From Parietaria judaica (Eukaryota > Streptophyta > Magnoliopsida > Rosales > Urticaceae), in assembly GCA_954871525.1 (NCBI GenBank), contig OX940865.1, positions 11,856,606-11,920,605 of the forward strand: a stretch of 64,000 nt of DNA, given 5' to 3'. The notes below the pieces were generated by a model. That model saw only the letters and a program-made list of their open reading frames with translations. It ran no database searches and had not been told where the DNA came from. A program made the position numbers and the translations under genes. How positions within the stretch are numbered: the stretch's first letter is position 1; each line of letters begins with the position of its first letter. Below are positions 59,555-64,000 of this stretch, in pieces.

Positions 59555-61379
59555 GGGAGATCACCAACGATGCTTCTTACTTCACGAGCTTTAGTAACAA
59601 TGCCAGCCTGCACATAAAAATGGCCCATCAAGCGACAATGCCGATGCCTATTTCTAACGTATATATAAGTATTTAATAATATTTTGAGACAAGGGTTTGA
59701 AAAAAAAATCATCGTTAAAAATACTTTCTTTTTAACCTGTTAAAATACTTGTACTTTTCTCCCATGTACAAGACATGTATCTTTTTCGCGGATTTGTAGT
59801 ACATGTCTTATATATGGTATTTGTATTTGTCCGGCTAAACTAAAAAATAGATATTTAACGTTGATTTTTCATACACTTTTGGTATTTATGCCGTTAATAT
59901 CTTTTTTATAATAAGCTTTTAATGTATATTATTTTATTTATTTTTTAAATATATTTAATAAATTTTGGATGTACCGTGAATAATAAGATACATGTCATTA
60001 GGCCCGTTTGGCACAACATGTTTTTTTTTTAATTGTTTTAATTTCAGTTTAAGAATTTTTTTTTTTATATATATAAAAATAAACGACAAGTGTTTGGTAA
60101 AGTATTCATAAAACGGTTGTTCCTGGTAACAAAAGTTGATTTAAAGTTTGGTAAAAAAAATAATTAATTAGGCTAAAAAGACTCAAATAGATTGAAAACC
60201 GTATTTTTGTTTTTAGAAAAAACCGAAAGCTACAAATCCTAGTTTTTACGACTCATGTACAAAAATCTAAAATCGCTTTTAGATTTTTTTGTAAAAACAT
60301 TTTATCAAACACGTGAAAAGCAGTTTAGTTTATTTTAAAAACAGACAAATGACATTTTATGCTGAACCAAACGCTTTTCGAAAAAGAGTTTTGTTAATTA
60401 ACGACAAATTCAAAATTTTATTTTTAAAAAGTAAACGGAAGTTTGGAAGTTTAGTGAGAAGTAAAATAGTGAACATTAATTACTTTAAGCGTGTACAAAA
60501 TTAAATTTATACTTCTATAAAAAATAAAAAAATATTGAATTAGTTATTAGTCTTGGTAGTTGGTGGATAATGTTAAGGTTAAAAAAATAACTCAGTCACG
60601 AGGAGATAGACGAGATATTTTTAGATACAATCAAAATGATTCAATAATGAGAGCTCCTTCAGAGTTGAAACATGGTTTCCAACATAAAATAATTAATTAT
60701 CAGAATTCTATGCTATTCTCTCACTATGTCTATGTCTTATCTAAATCTGCATAAATTATTGAAAGCTGGTACATGGGATGTCGTTTTCGCACACTGACGT
60801 ATTATTCACACTTTGAAAAGCATAATGCTTTACTCAAGAATCGCGTTACTTTGAAATTCAAACATCAAAATACAAAACTGCTGTGATTCACGTTTAATGT
60901 CAGAGAAGACACCTGATTTTATGGAGCCATTTTGGCTTGAGTCTCTCCAGGCCATAATCCAGCCTAGGTTTACGAGATTAATTTATCAAAAACCGCACGA
61001 GGTTCGATATTTTTGGATATACCGAGGGCTGATGGTTTTACCGATGGAGTTTTCATAAGATTTGAAAACTTAACTCCCGATTATGCCGATCTCATTTCGG
61101 TTATATATAAAAACCAAAAAGGTATATAGTTAAGATAAGTATACCGTATACTCATGATGAAGTTTTTCGTAAAAAAACAATATTAAAAAACACAATTAAG
61201 ATAAGTAAATAGTCATTCATGAATAAAATCACAATCATAATAAAATTTTCATACAAACATAATAAAGTAGGGATTTATGTAGAGAATGGAAGGGTTTTTG
61301 TGGGTGGCATCTAAAAATAAGGGGGTTTGTGGATAATAATCATAATAATGTGATTAATTAAACGAGTCCGGGCGGTTTT
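59555..61379. other. Mannosidase promoter side and intergenic DNA
   Basis: AT-rich and without a supported gene. It includes the MITE-like repeat at about 60001-60376. Confidence 0.5.
60001..60376. repeat. MITE-like repeat, copy 2
   Basis: It begins ggcccgtttggcac and ends near ctgaaccaaacgc, so the ends are roughly inverted. Its interior from about 60131 matches 34922-35162. No coding capacity. Confidence 0.55.
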
Positions 61380-61700
61380 GGGTTGCATATTTTTCAGGCT
61401 ACCCACAGTTGTCTGGGTTAGAACTTGTGTTTTTCATTCAGTGGATAAAGGCTTATATACATCCTAATAACACACATTATTACCTAACTACTATTCTCAA
61501 CACTCCTCCTCAAGAGGGTCGAAAGATATCGATCAAGCCCATCTTGATGCACGGTCTCAACTAATTTGTAGGGCCTAGTCCCTTCGTGAGGCAATCTGTA
61601 ACTGGGGTCTGCGATAGCACCTCCGAGAACGCTACAAACGTCTAAGGTCTGCTCGTCTATGGTTTGGACCGTAATCCTTGAAGACTTTTTATAAACTATG
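61380..61700 (-). pseudogene. Copia retrotransposon remnant: RNase H end, purine tract and LTR start
   Basis: On the minus strand, about 61625-61530, the reading TDCLTKGLGPTN (then a stop) followed in frame by KMGLIDIFRPS matches the end of Copia RNase H, where ADxLTKxL and KxGLxDIF are typical. A purine-rich tract (gaggaggagtg) follows, then TGTTGAGAATAGTAGTTAGG, a typical plant Copia LTR start, running to about 61380. An internal stop and absent upstream pol show it is dead. Confidence 0.75.
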
Positions 61701-61850
61701 GATGCTTATGGCAGGACTCAACAAAACCATAAATAACAGATTAAGCTGATTTTCATTCATAAATAAAAAGAGCCACCAAATCACCTAGAAAGCTAACTGT
61801 GTATCAAACTTCTTCGAATTATTAAGCTTAAGAAATGAGGATACGAAATC

Positions 61851-63287
61851 TCAAGGCTGAAGAAGAAATTCACCAGTCAAGTTGACCATGATCGATTCTG
61901 CAGCCTCACGCACCTTCTTTCTATCCCAAAACCCGTCTACCATATAACCCCACGTTTTGTGGTTCGGTACGCACCCGTCGAGAACCATCTCGTCCACAAC
62001 TTTAGAAGCTTTGTGCAAGTCGCCTTTCCCGCAAAAACCCTCAACCAGAGCGTCGAACGTCACCTCCTCCACCGTGACGCCCCTTGTGCGCATCCCGAGA
62101 TACAACCGAAATGCTCGGTCATAATTCCCGGAGCCGCAAAGGCCCTGAACCACGGTGTTGTGAATCTTCGTGTGAAGGCTCCAAGTTACACGGCTCGCAG
62201 TGATCCCGTCCAGAACCATCTCTTCCAAGAAGTTGGCTGCTTCCTGATACCTTGAAACGTCGCAGAACCCCATTATGATCTTCCCGTATAAACCGGCATC
62301 AGGCTTCACGCCCTGAACTTTCATCCTGTCCAGAATTTCCACTGCTTCTTGGATCTTCCCTTCTCGGCACATGCCGTAGATGAGAGAGCTATATGTGACC
62401 ATGTTAGGACAGAGACCTTGACTTGTCATCCGTTTTAAGAGCTTCATTGCGACGGAGGACTGCCCGGCTTTGCAGAACCCGTCCATGAGCGAGCTGTAGG
62501 TGTACACGTTCGGGGTGATTTCTCTGCTTGTCATCTCTTCGAACGCTGTGATCGCTTCTTCCAAGCGATCGCAGCGGCAGAATCCGTGTATCAAGTTCGT
62601 GTAGGTGACAACGGTGGGCGAACACCCCTTGACATCCATTTCTTTGAATAGCTCTTTTGCTTCCTCGATTTTCCCTAGCTTACAGAGACCGTTGATCAAC
62701 GTGCCGTAAGTATATGAATCCGGAGCGAAGCCGCGATTGGGCATCTCTCGGAACATTTGGAGAGCTGCGTTGATGGAGTCCGGCTTTTTGCAGAGCGCTT
62801 TGATCAAGATATTCAGGGACGCCAGAGCCGGTTGAACGCCCATTTGCTTCATGTACTTGTAGAACCCGAACGCCATTTTGAGCTGGTTTTCATCTACAAG
62901 GATGGAGAGGACGGTGATGTACGACTTCGAGGTCGGTTTGCACTGAAACTCCTCCATTTTCTGGAACACTCTCACAGCCTCCAATGGCCTGTGGACACGG
63001 CCGTAGCCTCTGCAGACCGATAAGAATATGTCTTCCACGATCTCGCACTTCTCTTCCTTCATTCTCCCGAGGAGCGCCTCGGCCGACCGGAACTGGTTCG
63101 CGGAGACCAATCTGGAAATCATGGCGCCGAAAGTGGTGTGGTCATGGCGGAACCCGTTGGCGTACTCGGCTGTCGCGGAATCGAAGATGAGAGTCGCTCT
63201 TCGCAGGTCCTTCTCGGCTCGTAAGAGCTGCTCCACTTGCTCGGCCGTGATGTTCCGCGACCATTTCAAGGCGCTTTTACCGCCCAT
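61851..63287 (-). CDS. P-class pentatricopeptide repeat protein
   Basis: A single uninterrupted exon of 478 aa. It is made almost entirely of 35-residue PPR motifs, about a dozen, of the pattern VTYTNLIHGFCR...EEAITAFEEM, with no C-terminal E, DYW or SMR domain, so it is P-class. Such proteins bind RNA in mitochondria or plastids, one base per repeat, to stabilise, splice or aid translation of transcripts. Opening (MGGKSALKWSRNIT), the CRGYGRVHRP block and the region KPDAGLYGKII resemble Arabidopsis At5g46100, which is also intronless. The N-terminus is not strongly targeting-like, so location is uncertain. An acceptor (ttgcag|gctctcc, near 63372) suggests a 5' UTR intron. Confidence 0.9.
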   Translation of the reverse strand: MGGKSALKWSRNITAEQVEQLLRAEKDLRRATLIFDSATAEYANGFRHDHTTFGAMISRLVSANQFRSAEALLGRMKEEKCEIVEDIFLSVCRGYGRVHRPLEAVRVFQKMEEFQCKPTSKSYITVLSILVDENQLKMAFGFYKYMKQMGVQPALASLNILIKALCKKPDSINAALQMFREMPNRGFAPDSYTYGTLINGLCKLGKIEEAKELFKEMDVKGCSPTVVTYTNLIHGFCRCDRLEEAITAFEEMTSREITPNVYTYSSLMDGFCKAGQSSVAMKLLKRMTSQGLCPNMVTYSSLIYGMCREGKIQEAVEILDRMKVQGVKPDAGLYGKIIMGFCDVSRYQEAANFLEEMVLDGITASRVTWSLHTKIHNTVVQGLCGSGNYDRAFRLYLGMRTRGVTVEEVTFDALVEGFCGKGDLHKASKVVDEMVLDGCVPNHKTWGYMVDGFWDRKKVREAAESIMVNLTGEFLLQP

Positions 63288-63372
63288 CCGCCGACTGCGA
63301 GGATCATATAAGGGGCGCGCTAACTTCCAATTCGAAAAGCTCAGTGGCGCATTTCGTCGAGCATTTGGAGAG

Positions 63373-64000
63373 CCTGCAACAAGTGACGTGATTCACAAGT
63401 TAGCTGAGATAGTCTCTGGCAGACAGCTATGGCGTCGGCTCAAACACAGCATCCATTGACGCCATTATATGAACTCCTTCGATCGAAACTCAAAGAAAAA
63501 CAGAAATGGAGGAGAACCTGGAAAAACATCACCAATAACGACAACATTCTCATTTTTCGAATATATTTGTTTAACTTTAAAAGATAATCGCGGCAAAAGT
63601 GTCTTATTTTGAGGCAGCCAGTGTTCAAGTGAAAAAAATAACAGTAAAAGTTCAAAATCAACGAATGTGATGATAACATATTTTTACATTAATTTTTTTT
63701 TCTATTTAAGAAGATGATATAGAGTCAAATTAAATAAACATACATAGACGTGTATATTATGTATGATTAAATAGCACAATAATTAAAATTGTATGATCTC
63801 ATATGTTGAATTTGATTATTTTTGCCACTATTTTTTTACTCTAAACCCTTACATTTTAAACTTATCAAATGATTATCTCCAACTTTAATATAAACGTCGT
63901 TTTATGTTACGGTTATTTTGTAGCACTTGTTTAAGATTGTCTTGTTATTCTCATTGTTTGTAAATTCTAAACTTAACAGTTGCTGCTCTCTATTTCATAA
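63373..64000. other. Upstream flank of the PPR gene
   Basis: The left part may hold a 5' UTR intron and exon of the PPR gene. From about 63460 on the DNA is AT-rich with no recognisable feature. Confidence 0.5.

Overview
This is a nuclear genome window from a flowering plant, almost certainly a dicot. The genes have many short introns with GT..AG or GC..AG borders. The proteins read through exon by exon as close relatives of Arabidopsis families, including a plastid ClpC and an auxin response factor. Intergenic DNA is AT-rich and full of plant DNA transposons and LTR retroelements. No bacterial, organellar or viral gene set is present. Exon borders were set by hand from splice signals, reading frame and remembered family protein sequence, and no alignment was run.

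Layout. 1279-4512 (+): serine carboxypeptidase of the SCPL45 type, 10 exons. 4513-8862: transposon cluster holding a 1.37-kb long-inverted-repeat element, a Harbinger transposase remnant and a 964-bp foldback MULE. 8863-12617 (+): PHS1, a tubulin kinase/dual-specificity phosphatase, 11 exons. 12680-16739: a three-LTR, two-body tandem retroelement inserted 62 bp after the PHS1 stop. 17452-21418 (-): ClpC chaperone, 9 coding exons. 23383-24371: second copy of the foldback MULE. 24510-28350 (+): DNA polymerase lambda, 13 exons. 29873-33721 (-): ARF2, 14 exons, with a tasiR-ARF target site. 34000-41385: gene-poor DNA with a solo LTR, a hAT-type element and small tandem duplications. 41386-51194 (-): BAR-PH-ArfGAP-ankyrin protein of the AGD1/2/4 type, 20 exons, carrying a Pack-MULE-like element and a solo LTR in its introns. 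52131-59554 (-): GH38 alpha-mannosidase, 29 exons. 61380-61700: Copia remnant. 61851-63287 (-): single-exon PPR protein resembling At5g46100.

The genes do not form a pathway. They are ordinary housekeeping and developmental plant genes (vacuolar/secretory proteolysis and glycan trimming, microtubule regulation, plastid protein quality control, DNA repair, auxin response, vesicle traffic, organelle RNA processing). All eight appear intact: catalytic residues and reading frames are preserved across every exon I could place.

The most unusual material is mobile. First, the LTR-body-LTR-body-LTR array has one 5-bp target duplication at its outer ends, two LTRs that read as identical and a third that is diverged, and bodies encoding only a coiled-coil plus Arg/Ser-rich gag-like protein. 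Second, a pair of nested-palindrome MULEs each has a perfect 9-bp target duplication. Third, a Pack-MULE-like element lies in an AGD intron. Fourth, four GC-AG introns occur in three genes.
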